A stretch of DNA of 64,000 nt, taken from Pseudomonas bubulae. Its GTDB lineage: Bacteria > Pseudomonadota > Gammaproteobacteria > Pseudomonadales > Pseudomonadaceae. This document shows positions 46,795-55,733 of this stretch, piece after piece (positions within the stretch are counted from its first letter, which is position 1; each line of letters begins with the position of its first letter). The DNA is taken from contig NZ_CP146077.1 in assembly GCF_037023725.1 (NCBI RefSeq), forward strand, positions 2,269,001-2,333,000, given 5' to 3'. Under the pieces are notes generated by a model. It searched no databases. It was not told the DNA's origin and saw only the letters and a program-made list of their open reading frames with translations. The translations under genes and the position numbers were made by a program.

Positions 46795-47591
46795 TGGCTT
46801 TTGTCCTTGTTCAGGAAGGTGGCAACCCAGGTCAGCACCAGTACAAAGAGGAAATAGGAAATGACCAGCGCGCTGGTGAAGTGGCCGCTGCTGTTGCGCA
46901 TATTGTTCAGGAACACCTGCAAGGTCTCGTAGCGGGTGCCGACCAGGATATTGGCGAACACAAACTCGCCAAACAGGAACGAGAATGACAGCAGCAGGGC
47001 TACCATCAGGCCTTTACGCAAATTGGGCAGCACCACCAAAAATGCCGCCTGCCAGGTGCTGGCACCCAGCAGTTGGGCCGCGTCCATCAAGTCGCGCAGG
47101 TTGATCGCCTGCAAGTTGTTGGTGATCGCGCGGTACATGAACGGCAGTGCGACGGTGAAATAACAGCCGATCAGGATCCACGGCGTACCGACCATTTGCA
47201 GCGGGCCGGAACCATAAAGTTGCAGCAAGCCTACCGATGACACCACCGGCGGCACGGCGAAGGGCAGCAGGATCAGGATGTTCATCAGCGCATCCAGCTT
47301 GGGGAAGTGGTAATGCACCACAAACAGCAGCGGCAGGATCAGCACTACGGACAGCACCAGCGCCGCGACGCAGACCAGCAGCGACTGGCCGAAGGCCTTG
47401 AGGAAGCGCGGGTCGCTCCACAGCTGGTCATACCACTTGAAGGTAAAACCGCTGGGTAACACCGTGGCTGACCAGCTGCTGGCGATGGAGTAGATAAACG
47501 TGCCCAGCAGCGGTAGCAACAAAATCAGAAACAGCAGCCAGACCACACTGCGGTGGTACAGGCTGGCGGAAGTGGTTTCAGCGCGCGACAT
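46791..47591 (-). CDS. ABC transporter permease (second)
   Basis: This 266-residue permease has six membrane helices and the EAA-type cytoplasmic loop (LRDLMDAAQLLGASTWQAAFLVVLPNLRKGL) that docks on the ATPase. It overlaps the ATPase gene by 4 bases and the other permease gene by 14 bases, so all three are made together. Its sequence is of the PotC/PhnV kind. Confidence 0.91.
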   Translation of the reverse strand: MSRAETTSASLYHRSVVWLLFLILLLPLLGTFIYSIASSWSATVLPSGFTFKWYDQLWSDPRFLKAFGQSLLVCVAALVLSVVLILPLLFVVHYHFPKLDALMNILILLPFAVPPVVSSVGLLQLYGSGPLQMVGTPWILIGCYFTVALPFMYRAITNNLQAINLRDLMDAAQLLGASTWQAAFLVVLPNLRKGLMVALLLSFSFLFGEFVFANILVGTRYETLQVFLNNMRNSSGHFTSALVISYFLFVLVLTWVATFLNKDKSQ

Positions 47592-48414
47592 GGTAGCTCC
47601 TCTTTAACAGCCACTGATGCACCAGGGTTACCAGGGTCATCAGCCCCACCAGGATCACGGCCAGGGCGCTGGCCATGTTCGGGTCCAGGCTGATATCGCC
47701 TGACACCATCGCGGCAATGCGGATGGGTAGCACGTTGAAGTTGCCGGTGGTCAAGGCATATACCGTCGCATAGGCGCCCAGGGCGTTGGCCAGCAGGATA
47801 ACGAAGGTGCCGAGCAGTGCCGGGGTCAGTACCGGCAGGCCGATAAACCGCCAGAACTGCCAGCTGTTGGCGCCCAGCAGGGAGGCCGATTCGCGCCAGT
47901 CCTCGCGCAGGGCATCGAAGGCAGGGTAAAGCAGCAGCACGCCGAGGGGGATCTGGAAGTAGGTGTACAGGATGATCAGGCCGGTTTTCGAGTAGAGGTT
48001 GAAATCCTCGATGATCCCTGCCTGTTTGAGCATGATCGTGATACTGCCGTTAAAGCCCAGCAAAATGATGAATGCGAAGGCCAGCGGCACACCGGAGAAG
48101 TTGCTGGTCATGTTGGCGAATGCGTTGACGAAATTGCGCAGCCGCGAATCCACCTTGCGCAGCGAATAGCTGCCCAGTATGGCAATGATGATGCCGAACA
48201 GGCTGGACCAGAAACTGATCTCCAGGCTGTGTTGGATGGCCTGCAGATAGAATTTGGAGTTGAAGATCTTGATGAAGTTGGCCAGGCCCCAGCCACTTTC
48301 TTCCGATTGCACACTGTGGATCAGCACCCACACCAGCGGGGCGATCTGAAACACGATAAAAAATACCGCGAAGGGCACCAGGCACAGAACTGCAAGCCAT
48401 TTGCCCCGGGTCAT
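47578..48414 (-). CDS. ABC transporter permease (first)
   Basis: This 278-residue permease has six membrane helices and an EAA-type loop (DALREDWRESASLLGANSWQFWRFIGLPVLTPALLG), of the PotB/PhnU kind. The start at 48414 (MTRGKWLAVLCLVPF) overlaps the stop codon of the alkaline-phosphatase-like gene by 4 bases; a longer frame to 48489 is only antisense sequence within that gene. Confidence 0.91.
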   Translation of the reverse strand: MTRGKWLAVLCLVPFAVFFIVFQIAPLVWVLIHSVQSEESGWGLANFIKIFNSKFYLQAIQHSLEISFWSSLFGIIIAILGSYSLRKVDSRLRNFVNAFANMTSNFSGVPLAFAFIILLGFNGSITIMLKQAGIIEDFNLYSKTGLIILYTYFQIPLGVLLLYPAFDALREDWRESASLLGANSWQFWRFIGLPVLTPALLGTFVILLANALGAYATVYALTTGNFNVLPIRIAAMVSGDISLDPNMASALAVILVGLMTLVTLVHQWLLKRSYHVAR

Positions 48415-49226
48415 GGCGCGGGCCTCAGCAGCTCGCGGCACAGCGGTTTGTCGTGAGCTACGCCAAGCAACTCGCAGATCGTGCCGCACAACTCGAGCTG
48501 TTTTGGCATGACATCCGGGTTCAGGCTGAACGCATCGCCCAGCACAAACAGTGGCACTTCACGCTCTTCGGGCAGCAAGCCGTTATGGGAGCGATCGTTG
48601 TTCATGCCGTGGTCAGCAGTGACCAGTACTTGGTAGCCGGCCTGCAGCCAGCCTTGCAGATAGTCGGCCAGGATAATGTCGGCCGAACGCGCACTGTTGC
48701 GATATTGCGCGGTATCGAGGCCGTGTTTGTGTCCGGCATCGTCGATATTCATGGGGTGGACCAGTAAAAAATTCGGCTTGTGCGCCAACCGCAGGCTTTC
48801 TGCGTCGGCGAACAGGTGGGAGTCAGGGTAATGATCACTCCAGTAGAAATGCCCGTATTGGATTGGCAAGTCCCCAGCCAGGGTATGGCGATCCCGGGCA
48901 ATCACGAATGGCGAGCGGTTATAGAGCTCACTGATCCAGTGATAGGCCGCTGCCGCTGTGCTCAACCCGGCATCGCGAGCGTAATGGAACACGCTGCGCT
49001 GGTTGGACAGGCGCGAGACATTATTGTGGACAATGCCGCTTTCAATCGGCGGCACGCCGGTGAGGATGCACTCGTAGAGCGGGCGCGACAGGGCTGGCAA
49101 CTCGCAGGTGAGCTTGTACAGTGCGGCCCGTTCTGCACTGACATAGGCCTGCAGATGGCCCATGGCAAGGCGGGCGACCTCAAAGTTCAAGCCGTCGAGC
49201 ACTACCAGAATGACGTTGTGTTTCAT
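48411..49226 (-). CDS. Alkaline-phosphatase-superfamily hydrolase
   Basis: This 271-residue protein has the metal-binding order of the nucleotide pyrophosphatase/phosphodiesterase branch: Asp in VVLDGLNFEVARL, a Ser/Thr nucleophile region in ELPALSRPLYECILTGVPP, then DAGHKHG and VTADHGMNNDRSHNG. There is no signal peptide, so it acts in the cytoplasm. Its gene lies between the binding-protein and permease genes and overlaps the permease start. Phosphonoacetate hydrolase belongs to the same superfamily but is longer, so the substrate remains open: a phosphodiester, phosphonate or sulphate ester. Confidence 0.88.
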   Translation of the reverse strand: MKHNVILVVLDGLNFEVARLAMGHLQAYVSAERAALYKLTCELPALSRPLYECILTGVPPIESGIVHNNVSRLSNQRSVFHYARDAGLSTAAAAYHWISELYNRSPFVIARDRHTLAGDLPIQYGHFYWSDHYPDSHLFADAESLRLAHKPNFLLVHPMNIDDAGHKHGLDTAQYRNSARSADIILADYLQGWLQAGYQVLVTADHGMNNDRSHNGLLPEEREVPLFVLGDAFSLNPDVMPKQLELCGTICELLGVAHDKPLCRELLRPAP

Positions 49227-49259
49227 GTAAGACTCCGCTGGCGCAGCGCAAAAGCTGTT

Positions 49260-49344
49260 GTTGGAGCGGGCTTGCTCGCGATGGGTACAACCCGGCACAT
49301 CAGATGGATCGAGTCGATGGCATCGCGAGCAAGCCCGCTCCCAC
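49260..49344. repeat. REP-like inverted pair between binding-protein and hydrolase genes
   Basis: TGGAGCGGGCTTGCTCGCGATG faces CATCGCGAGCAAGCCCGCTCCCA. It lies inside the transport operon, where REP hairpins often protect the upstream mRNA and so keep the binding protein more abundant than the permease. Confidence 0.9.
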
Positions 49345-49362
49345 GCAGATCAAGGCGCAGGG

Positions 49363-50430
49363 TTACTGCATATTGATGATGACTTCTTCCTGCCACAGCT
49401 GCGGCAAGGCCTTGGAGGTCTTTTCCCAGGCGTCGGCGTCTTTGATCGGGGTGACATTTTTGTACTGGTCGTTGGACAGCAGCTTGGCCTGCACGTCAGC
49501 CGGCAGCTTCAGGTGCTCGGCACGAATCGGCCGTGCATTGCCCCGCGCCAGGTTGGTTTGCCCGGCATCGCTGAAGATGAATTCGCGAGTCAGCTTGGCG
49601 GCGTTCGGGTGTTTGGCGTATTTGTTGATGATGGTGGTGTAGCCCGAGATCACCGAACCGTCGGACGGGATCAGCACCACATAGTCATCCGGGTTGGCCA
49701 TTTTGGCTTTGTAGCTCAAGCCGTTGAAATCCCAGACCACGCCGACTTCCACTTCACCTTTCTCCATCGTGGCGATGGTCGGGTTGGCCAGTGACAGGCG
49801 GCCTTGCTTGGCGATGTCGGCAAACATCAACAGGGCCGGTTGCACGTTCTTTTCATTGCCGCCATTGGCAATGGCTGCAGCCAGCACGCCATTGGTGGCC
49901 TGGGCCGCGGTGCTGACATCACCGATCGAGACCTTGTATTTACCCGACTTCAGGTCAGCCCATTTGGTCGGCACTTCAGAGCCGTGCAGCAGTTTCTTGT
50001 TGACGATAAACGCAATGGTGCCGGTGTAGGCCAGGGCCCAGTTGCCGTCTTTATCCTTGGCCCAGTCCGGGATCTGTTCCCAGGTGGTTGGCTTGTACGG
50101 CTGGGTTACGCCTTTGGCCACGGCAATCGGGCCAAAGGCGGCGCCCACGTCACCGATGTCGGCACTGGCGTTGTCTTTTTCCGCGGCAAACTTGGCCACT
50201 TCCTGGGCCGAACTCATATCAGTGTCGATGTGCTTGAGGCCGTAGAGCTTGTTCAGATCGGCCCAAGTGCCCTTCCAGTTGGCCCAGTCATCGGGCATGC
50301 CGACGCTGTTGACCGTGCCTTCAGCCTTTGCTGCGGCTTCCAGGGCTTTTAAATCGACATCGGCGGCCATGGCCGATGTGCACAGGGCAATGCTTGAACC
50401 TAACAGTGATGCGAGGAAAAACTGTTTCAT
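49363..50430 (-). CDS. ABC transporter periplasmic substrate-binding protein
   Basis: This 355-residue protein has a signal peptide (cleaved after AMA, about residue 23) and a type II binding-protein fold of the AfuA/PotD/2-aminoethylphosphonate kind: GTVNSVGMPDDWANWKGTWADL, SADIGDVGAAFGPIAVAKG, VGVVWDFNGLSYKAK. No iron-type Tyr pair is obvious, which argues against Fe3+. It is the first gene of the operon and faces the regulator across 346 bases. The ligand is not known. Confidence 0.9.
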   Translation of the reverse strand: MKQFFLASLLGSSIALCTSAMAADVDLKALEAAAKAEGTVNSVGMPDDWANWKGTWADLNKLYGLKHIDTDMSSAQEVAKFAAEKDNASADIGDVGAAFGPIAVAKGVTQPYKPTTWEQIPDWAKDKDGNWALAYTGTIAFIVNKKLLHGSEVPTKWADLKSGKYKVSIGDVSTAAQATNGVLAAAIANGGNEKNVQPALLMFADIAKQGRLSLANPTIATMEKGEVEVGVVWDFNGLSYKAKMANPDDYVVLIPSDGSVISGYTTIINKYAKHPNAAKLTREFIFSDAGQTNLARGNARPIRAEHLKLPADVQAKLLSNDQYKNVTPIKDADAWEKTSKALPQLWQEEVIINMQ

Positions 50431-50484
50431 CCGAAGCTCCTTGGGCGTTTTCAACGCTGGGTTTTATTGCTCTTTTGCGGTGGG

Positions 50485-50497
50485 TTGGTCTAGGTCA
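50485..50497. promoter_or_regulatory. Imperfect candidate operator near the binding-protein gene
   Basis: TGGTCTAGGTCA (50486-50497) shares TGGnCTAG and the final CA with the perfect site near the regulator gene, and is two changes from a perfect palindrome TGGTCTAGACCA. It lies about 56 bases upstream of the binding-protein start codon, a good place for repression. Confidence 0.5.
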
Positions 50498-50748
50498 GCA
50501 ATACCTGAGCCAATTTAAGCCCGGCAGATGACACTTTAATGTCGGCATTGGTTGTGCAAGGCATATCGCCAGCCAGCGTGTGTGTTCCGGCTAAGCGTAG
50601 ACCATCGGGAAGGCCCCGGCTGGCAAGGGGTTTGGCGCATTTTGACGGGTATATGAGCGCCCTCTTGTCATCGAACAGTCATATGTTCTGCCTAGGCTGA
50701 CAGGTTCAGGGAGTGACCGTTTGACGGCCATGTTTGCCCACTTTTGGT

Positions 50749-50764
50749 GCTGGACTAGTCCAGC
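50749..50764. promoter_or_regulatory. Perfect 16-base palindrome, candidate GntR operator
   Basis: GCTGGACTAGTCCAGC is a perfect palindrome ending 12 bases before the regulator's start codon. It resembles the TGGTATAGACCA type of site I recall for PhnF-like GntR/UTRA repressors. It probably mediates autoregulation. Confidence 0.65.
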
Positions 50765-50776
50765 CAGGTAACGTTG

Positions 50777-51496
50777 ATGCGAGAAGGTGCACCCAAGGCG
50801 GTAACAGCGATAAGTCGCACGCTGCAAGAGCAGATTGAGCACGGTCTACTGGCGGGAGGCAGTCAGCTGCCGGCCGAGCGCAAACTCAGCGAGTTATTCG
50901 CCACCACCCGCGTCACCGTGCGCGAAGCGTTGTTACAGCTTGAATCCCTGGGGCTGGTGTATCGGGAGGAGCGGCGCGGCTGGTTTATTTCGCCGCCGCG
51001 TCTGGCGTACAACCTGATGCAGCGCAGCCACTTTCATGCCATGGTCACGGCCCAGGGGCGAGTGCCAACCACCGAGGTGATATCGGCGCGCCTGCTGCCG
51101 GCCACGGCTGCGGTGTGTGAGCGCTTGCAGCTACCAGCGTTATCCAGCGTGATCCAGATCTGCCGGGGCCGGCGGATTGACGGGCGGCTGGTGCTGTATG
51201 TGGAGCACTACCTGAATCCGCAGTACTTCCCGCAGATCCTTGACCTTGATCTGACGCAGTCGATTACTGAGCTGTATGCCCGGCATTACGATTTGCATTA
51301 CGGCCGGGTGCGTTTTGAGATTGTGCCTACGGCGCTGCCGGTAGAGGCTGCAGCGACGCTCAAGGTATCAACCGGCAGCCCGGGTTTGCGCATTGCGCGG
51401 GTCAATTACGACCAGCACGAACGGCTGATCGACTGTGATCTGGAGTATTGGCGACATGATGCGATTCATGTCGGGGTGGATGTGCAGGAGCGTTGA
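50777..51496 (+). CDS. GntR/HutC-family regulator with UTRA domain, PhnR-like
   Basis: This 239-residue protein has an N-terminal winged helix (ISRTLQEQIEHGLLAGGSQLPAERKLSELFATTRVTVREALLQLESLGLVYREERRGWFISPPR) and a C-terminal UTRA effector domain (about 90-235). The RGWFISPPRLAYNLM junction resembles PhnR, the regulator of 2-aminoethylphosphonate genes. It is divergent from the transport operon and probably represses it until the imported compound, or a product of it, binds. The ATG at 50777 is used; a TTG one codon earlier is possible. Confidence 0.9.
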   Translation: MREGAPKAVTAISRTLQEQIEHGLLAGGSQLPAERKLSELFATTRVTVREALLQLESLGLVYREERRGWFISPPRLAYNLMQRSHFHAMVTAQGRVPTTEVISARLLPATAAVCERLQLPALSSVIQICRGRRIDGRLVLYVEHYLNPQYFPQILDLDLTQSITELYARHYDLHYGRVRFEIVPTALPVEAAATLKVSTGSPGLRIARVNYDQHERLIDCDLEYWRHDAIHVGVDVQER

Positions 51497-51509
51497 ACAA
51501 ACCTGCTTT

Positions 51510-51596
51510 TGTGGGAGCGAGCCTGCTCGCGATGCATACTGCGCGGTCTGTCAGGAGAACCTGGCCGATATCATCGCGAGCAGGCTCGCTCCCACA
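51510..51596. repeat. REP-like inverted pair
   Basis: TGTGGGAGCGAGCCTGCTCGCGATG faces ATCGCGAGCAGGCTCGCTCCCACA, with the arm variant GAGCCTGCTC rather than GGGCTTGC. It lies between the convergent regulator and channel genes. Confidence 0.9.
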
Positions 51597-51606
51597 AGTT
51601 ATTGGC

Positions 51607-53826
51607 TCAATCCTTTTGCAGGATACCGCTGCCCGCCGTCACCACCTGCACACTCAAGCGCGGGGTGGCCAGGTCCAGCCCGGCCTCATCCAGGTGACGC
51701 TTGAGCGACAGGTTGAACGCCCGCGACACTTCCCATTGCTTGATCGGTGCCGTCTTGAAACGGGCACGCAAAATGGCGCTGCCGGACTCGAAACTCTCGA
51801 CCCCCTGAATCTCCAGCGGCGACCAGATATTGCGCCGCTGCAGCGGGTCGGTACGCATCTTTTGCCCGACTTCACGCATCAGCTTGATGGCGTCGTCGAT
51901 TTCCATGTTGTAGGGGATGGCGACGCGGAAGATGGCGTAGCCAAATTCCCGGGAGTAGTTTTTGATGCTTTTGATTTCACTGAACGGGATGGTATGCACG
52001 ATGCCGTCGATATCGCGCAGGCGCACGGTACGAATGGTCAGCCCTTCAACCGTGCCCAGATGCCCGCCGACATCGACGTAGTCGTCGATGGCCAGGGAAT
52101 CTTCGATGATGATAAACAGGCCCGTGATCAGGTCGGCAACCAGTGACTGAGCACCAAAACCGATGGCCAGACCGATTACGCCGGCACCCGCAAGCAGGGG
52201 GGTGACGTTCATGCCCATATTGGCCAGGGCGACGATCAGCGCAATGATGAAGATCGCGGCAAACAGGATGTTGCGAATCAGCGGCATCATGGTTTGCGCG
52301 CGGGCATTGGCCAGCCCCTTGCGCGAGCGGGTCAGGGCATGGTGGATGGCGGTGTCGGCGAGAATCCAGATCAGCCAGGCAAACAGCAGCGTACCGCCAA
52401 GGCCGAACAGCTTGACGCTGATCTCGTGACCCTCACCCTCGGTAAAGCCGATCAGCGACATACCCCACACCCGCAGCCCCAGCTCGATAAACACCAGCCA
52501 CACAATCAGGTGGGCCAGGGTGTAGACGAAACTTTTCAGGCGCTCGGAATACAGCGCATGGCGCTTATGACCACGTTGCGGCTTTTGCGCATGACGGCGC
52601 ACCAGCCCATTGATCACCATGCACAGCACCACCAGCACGGTACAGATCAGCGACTGGCGCAGCGCGGTGCTGGTGTCGCCTGCCGAGATAAACGTGGCCG
52701 CCAGCGAGATGCCCACCAGAATCAGCGCCGCGACATACCAGTAAGTGCCGAGGATCTCGATGCTGTCGCTCAGGGCGCGACGGGTCAGGCGGCGCGACAG
52801 GGGTTGATTGCGGATCAAGTGGGCGATAGGGCGGCGGAAACGGATGATAAACAGGCCGGTGGACAACGCCGCCATCACATTGGCAAAGGTCGCCGCGGTA
52901 TGCGCCAGGTGAACCCCGAGGGTGGCAACCAGCCGCGGATCGCTCAGTGCTTCGCCAAAGGCTGCGAAGCTGCCGATCCACCACAGCGGGCGAAATGCCT
53001 GGTGCCGCAGGATATGCAAGGCGCGGTGCCGGTGGGGGCCATCGAGCAGCGAGAAAAGGATCACGCAGATGGCCGAGAAACAGGTGCCAATAACCAGCGC
53101 GTACGCCAGCACCATTGCCAGGTCCTTGCCCAGCGAAGACGGCAGGGAGTAACTCATGTACACCGTGATCATCAGCGCGACCATCCACGGCCCCAGCTTG
53201 CGCAAGGCAAAGCGCAGCATGTCGACGGCCTTGGGGTGTTGCGGCAATTCCTCGCTCAGGCCAAATCGCAATCGCACCCGGTGGCTGACCCAGATCAGCA
53301 GGGCGGCCAGCAGGCTCCAGATCATGATGACCAGGGCAAAGCCAAAAATGATCGGCAGCCATTCATTGGCTGGCAGCATCAATGCAGAAAGTTCTTCCTT
53401 GGCCTGGGAGATTTCCTTGGTCCAGCGATAGGTTGGACTGTCATCGCCGGAAAACTGCTTTTCGAGATCGGCCAGGGTGCTGCCGATCAACCCCAGAACG
53501 CCTATCTCGGCTTCGGGCTGGGCTTTTTTGGTGGCATCGCGAAGTTTTTTCAGGTCGGCCAACAGCTTGCTGCGCTGCTGATCGTTTTCGAGGTTCTTGA
53601 TCACCTCGTCCAGCGATTGGCCCAGTGGCTCGGTAGGTTGTGCCTGGGTTTTGTCCGAACTGCCCAGCATGCCCGGCAAACCGACGGCCTGCGCAGAGGT
53701 CATGGGCAAGAGCGTCAGCAGGCAAACCAGCAGGAAACAGGGCAGGGCGACAAGACGGGAAAACACTGGGCGATCAACCTCGAGGGGGAGCGAATTGGCC
53801 GAGTGTACGCTAGGCCCCGTGATCAT
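51607..53826 (-). CDS. Large mechanosensitive channel of the MscS family (YbiO-like)
   Basis: This 739-residue protein has a signal peptide, a periplasmic coiled-coil region (about 60-140), about eleven membrane helices and the C-terminal MscS core. Pore helix TM3 lies in NVTPLLAGAGVIGLAIGFGAQSLVADLITG, followed by the beta domain (DDYVDVGGHLGTVEGLTIRTVRLRDIDG). The length is close to E. coli YbiO. It would open on membrane stretch to release solutes in osmotic downshock. The ATG at 53826 has only a weak ribosome site; a GTG at 53766 (then FSRLVALPCFLL) would start directly at the signal peptide and may be the true start. Confidence 0.92.
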   Translation of the reverse strand: MITGPSVHSANSLPLEVDRPVFSRLVALPCFLLVCLLTLLPMTSAQAVGLPGMLGSSDKTQAQPTEPLGQSLDEVIKNLENDQQRSKLLADLKKLRDATKKAQPEAEIGVLGLIGSTLADLEKQFSGDDSPTYRWTKEISQAKEELSALMLPANEWLPIIFGFALVIMIWSLLAALLIWVSHRVRLRFGLSEELPQHPKAVDMLRFALRKLGPWMVALMITVYMSYSLPSSLGKDLAMVLAYALVIGTCFSAICVILFSLLDGPHRHRALHILRHQAFRPLWWIGSFAAFGEALSDPRLVATLGVHLAHTAATFANVMAALSTGLFIIRFRRPIAHLIRNQPLSRRLTRRALSDSIEILGTYWYVAALILVGISLAATFISAGDTSTALRQSLICTVLVVLCMVINGLVRRHAQKPQRGHKRHALYSERLKSFVYTLAHLIVWLVFIELGLRVWGMSLIGFTEGEGHEISVKLFGLGGTLLFAWLIWILADTAIHHALTRSRKGLANARAQTMMPLIRNILFAAIFIIALIVALANMGMNVTPLLAGAGVIGLAIGFGAQSLVADLITGLFIIIEDSLAIDDYVDVGGHLGTVEGLTIRTVRLRDIDGIVHTIPFSEIKSIKNYSREFGYAIFRVAIPYNMEIDDAIKLMREVGQKMRTDPLQRRNIWSPLEIQGVESFESGSAILRARFKTAPIKQWEVSRAFNLSLKRHLDEAGLDLATPRLSVQVVTAGSGILQKD

Positions 53827-53882
53827 TCATTTCTTGTCACATAAATAAATGATCGCGGGCCCGGGGCGGGAAAATGTCGGGG

Positions 53883-54065
53883 CTATTCATTCAGTTTGGC
53901 GAGGATTTTGAAGATGATGGTGCCGAATATCAGCAGCATGCCAGCCCAGATCATCAGCACGCCGATGCCACTACTGCGTTCGCGAAAGTTGAAGCCAATG
54001 GTCAGCAGCAGCATGCCGCAGATAATTGGAATCATCATGGAGTGGAAGGCAGTGGTTTCAAACAT
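53883..54065 (-). CDS. Small inner-membrane protein of unknown function
   Basis: This 60-residue protein has two membrane helices (about residues 9-27 and 37-54; MMIPIICGMLLLTIGF and GVLMIWAGMLLIFGTIIF) separated by a short charged loop (NFRERSSG). The ATG at 54065 was chosen; the ribosome site is weak (AGGTCCC). It is not recognised. It is on the same strand as the channel gene and 56 bases upstream of it. Confidence 0.6.
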   Translation of the reverse strand: MFETTAFHSMMIPIICGMLLLTIGFNFRERSSGIGVLMIWAGMLLIFGTIIFKILAKLNE

Positions 54066-54161
54066 GGTGAGAGGGACCTGTGCAAGTGAGTGCCCCAAGT
54101 CTAGGTCGGTTTGCGCAGATGTGTGGTGATGTGTATCAAAAATGAATCAGCCAGACGCAGA

Positions 54162-54262
54162 ACCTTGAAGCCGCTGCCGCAGTCTGCGACGGGTTGCGCA
54201 GCGACCCTGCTTTATCGAAGGTCCTGCGGCCCTTATCGCAGCCTGCGGCAGCGGCTTCAAGG
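54162..54262. repeat. Palindrome of a second repeat family
   Basis: CCTTGAAGCCGCTGCCGCAG faces CTGCGGCAGCGGCTTCAAGG as a perfect 20-base inverted match, with about 60 bases between that contain further hairpin-forming GC stretches. It differs from the GTGGGAGC family and has a relative at 60696-60784. Confidence 0.88.
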
Positions 54263-54270
54263 AATATGCC

Positions 54271-55560
54271 TTACGGCAACTGGTTGCTGGCGTAGAACGC
54301 GCTCAGCACTTTGACCAGGTGAGCCAGGTCATGGCTGCCGGCCAGTTCGCGGATCGAGTGCATGGCGAAGGTCGGCAGGCCGATATCCACGGTGCGCACG
54401 CCCAGGTGGCTGGCAGTGATCGGGCCAATGGTCGAACCGCAACCCATGTCGCTGCGCACCACAAAACTTTGCACCGGGACTTCCACGGCCATGCACAGGT
54501 GGCGGAAGAATCCGGCGGTTTCGCTGTTGGTGGCGTAGCGCTGGTTGCTATTGACCTTGATCACCGGCCCGGCATTGAGCTTGGGCCCGTGATTGGCATC
54601 GTGCTTGTCAGCATAGTTGGGGTGAACTCCGTGGGCGTTGTCTGCCGAGACCAGCAGAGATTTCTGGATCGTGCGTACGTACTCGTCGCCCTCAGGCAAC
54701 AGGCGCTGCAGGATTTGCTCCAGCATCGGGCCATCGGCGCCGCAGGCCGAGCACGAGCCGACTTCTTCGTGGTCGTTGGCCACGAACAGACAGGTTTCTT
54801 CGGTCTCGGTGGTGAGCAGGGCTTGCAGGCCTGCGTAGCAGGACAGCAGGTTATCCAGGCGCGCACCGGCGATAAAGTCGCCGTTGAGGCCGATCACCGC
54901 AGCGCTTTGGGTGTCGTAGAAACTCAGCTCGTAGTCCAGCACCACGTCGGCATTGAGGCCGTGCTCGCGGGCCAACTGGTCGGTGAGCAACGCGCGGAAG
55001 TCAACGCGCTCATCACCGGCCACCTGGGCCAGGATCGGCGGCAGTTCGGTCTGCGGGTTGATCGCCCAACCTTCGTTGGCAGTACGGTTGAGGTGGATCG
55101 CCAGGTTGGGGATAGTCGCAATCGGCGCCTTGAAATCGATCAGCTGGCTTTCGACCTGGCCATCGCGGCGGAAAGTGACGCGCCCGGCCAGGGACAGGTC
55201 ACGGTCGAACCAGGGCGCGAGCAATGCACCGCCGTAGACCTCGACGCCCAATTGCCAGAAGCCCTGGCGTTGCAGTTCGGGTTGTGGCTTAACCCGCAGG
55301 CAGGGGCTGTCTGTGTGGGCGCCAACCATGCGGATACCGCCGTGCAGGGGCGAATGGCGACCCAGCTTGAAGGCGACGATGGAAGAGTCATTACGGGTGA
55401 CGTAATAGCGGCCATTGGCTTCGGTGAACCAGGTTTCGCGCTCGTCGAGGCGCTGGTAGCCGGCGGCCTCAAGGCGCTGAACAAGACTGGCAGTGGCATG
55501 AAAGGGGGTAGGGGAGGCCTTGAGGAAGTCGATCAGGCCTTGGTTCAACTCTTCGCGCAT
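54271..55560 (-). CDS. apeB: M18-family aspartyl aminopeptidase
   Basis: This 429-residue zinc aminopeptidase has the M18 metal ligands in [32 protein letters not shown] and [15 protein letters not shown], and the ending [23 protein letters not shown]. It removes N-terminal acidic residues from peptides in the cytoplasm. Length and motifs match ApeB. The ATG at 55560 is followed by [21 protein letters not shown], the usual start. Confidence 0.96.
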   Translation of the reverse strand: MREELNQGLIDFLKASPTPFHATASLVQRLEAAGYQRLDERETWFTEANGRYYVTRNDSSIVAFKLGRHSPLHGGIRMVGAHTDSPCLRVKPQPELQRQGFWQLGVEVYGGALLAPWFDRDLSLAGRVTFRRDGQVESQLIDFKAPIATIPNLAIHLNRTANEGWAINPQTELPPILAQVAGDERVDFRALLTDQLAREHGLNADVVLDYELSFYDTQSAAVIGLNGDFIAGARLDNLLSCYAGLQALLTTETEETCLFVANDHEEVGSCSACGADGPMLEQILQRLLPEGDEYVRTIQKSLLVSADNAHGVHPNYADKHDANHGPKLNAGPVIKVNSNQRYATNSETAGFFRHLCMAVEVPVQSFVVRSDMGCGSTIGPITASHLGVRTVDIGLPTFAMHSIRELAGSHDLAHLVKVLSAFYASNQLP

Positions 55561-55631
55561 AAGTTACTCCAGACAGCAAGGCCGCGAGTTTAGCGCATTG
55601 ATCGCAAGATTTGGCCCTCTAATGCAGCTCT

Positions 55632-55718
55632 TGTGGGAGCGGGCTTGCTCGCGATGGCATCAGTGCGATGTTCCTGCAAAACCGCGTCGCCTGTATCGCG
55701 AGCAAGCCCGCTCCCACA
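55632..55718. repeat. REP-like inverted pair
   Basis: TGTGGGAGCGGGCTTGCTCGCGATG faces TATCGCGAGCAAGCCCGCTCCCACA. It lies between the rluA-like gene and apeB, two genes on the same strand. Confidence 0.9.
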
Positions 55719-55733
55719 AGGGGGGGTAGGTAT

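Larger units (their letters stand above)
50431..50776. other. 346-base divergent control region
   Basis: This gap separates the binding-protein gene from the GntR/UTRA gene and must hold both promoters. It contains one perfect and one imperfect palindrome that look like operators (listed separately), and no gene. Confidence 0.75.

Noticed and set aside
45805..50430. Ferric iron or polyamine importer
   Set aside because: The ATPase and permease class would allow it, but the binding protein lacks an obvious Fe-type Tyr pair and the operon carries two phosphoryl-type hydrolases and a PhnR-like regulator. It is kept only as an alternative.
52294..55593. 516- and 424-codon plus-strand frames over the MscS-type and apeB genes
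   Set aside because: Both are shadows of genes with clear family motifs on the minus strand; the translations look disordered and His/Gln/Arg-rich.
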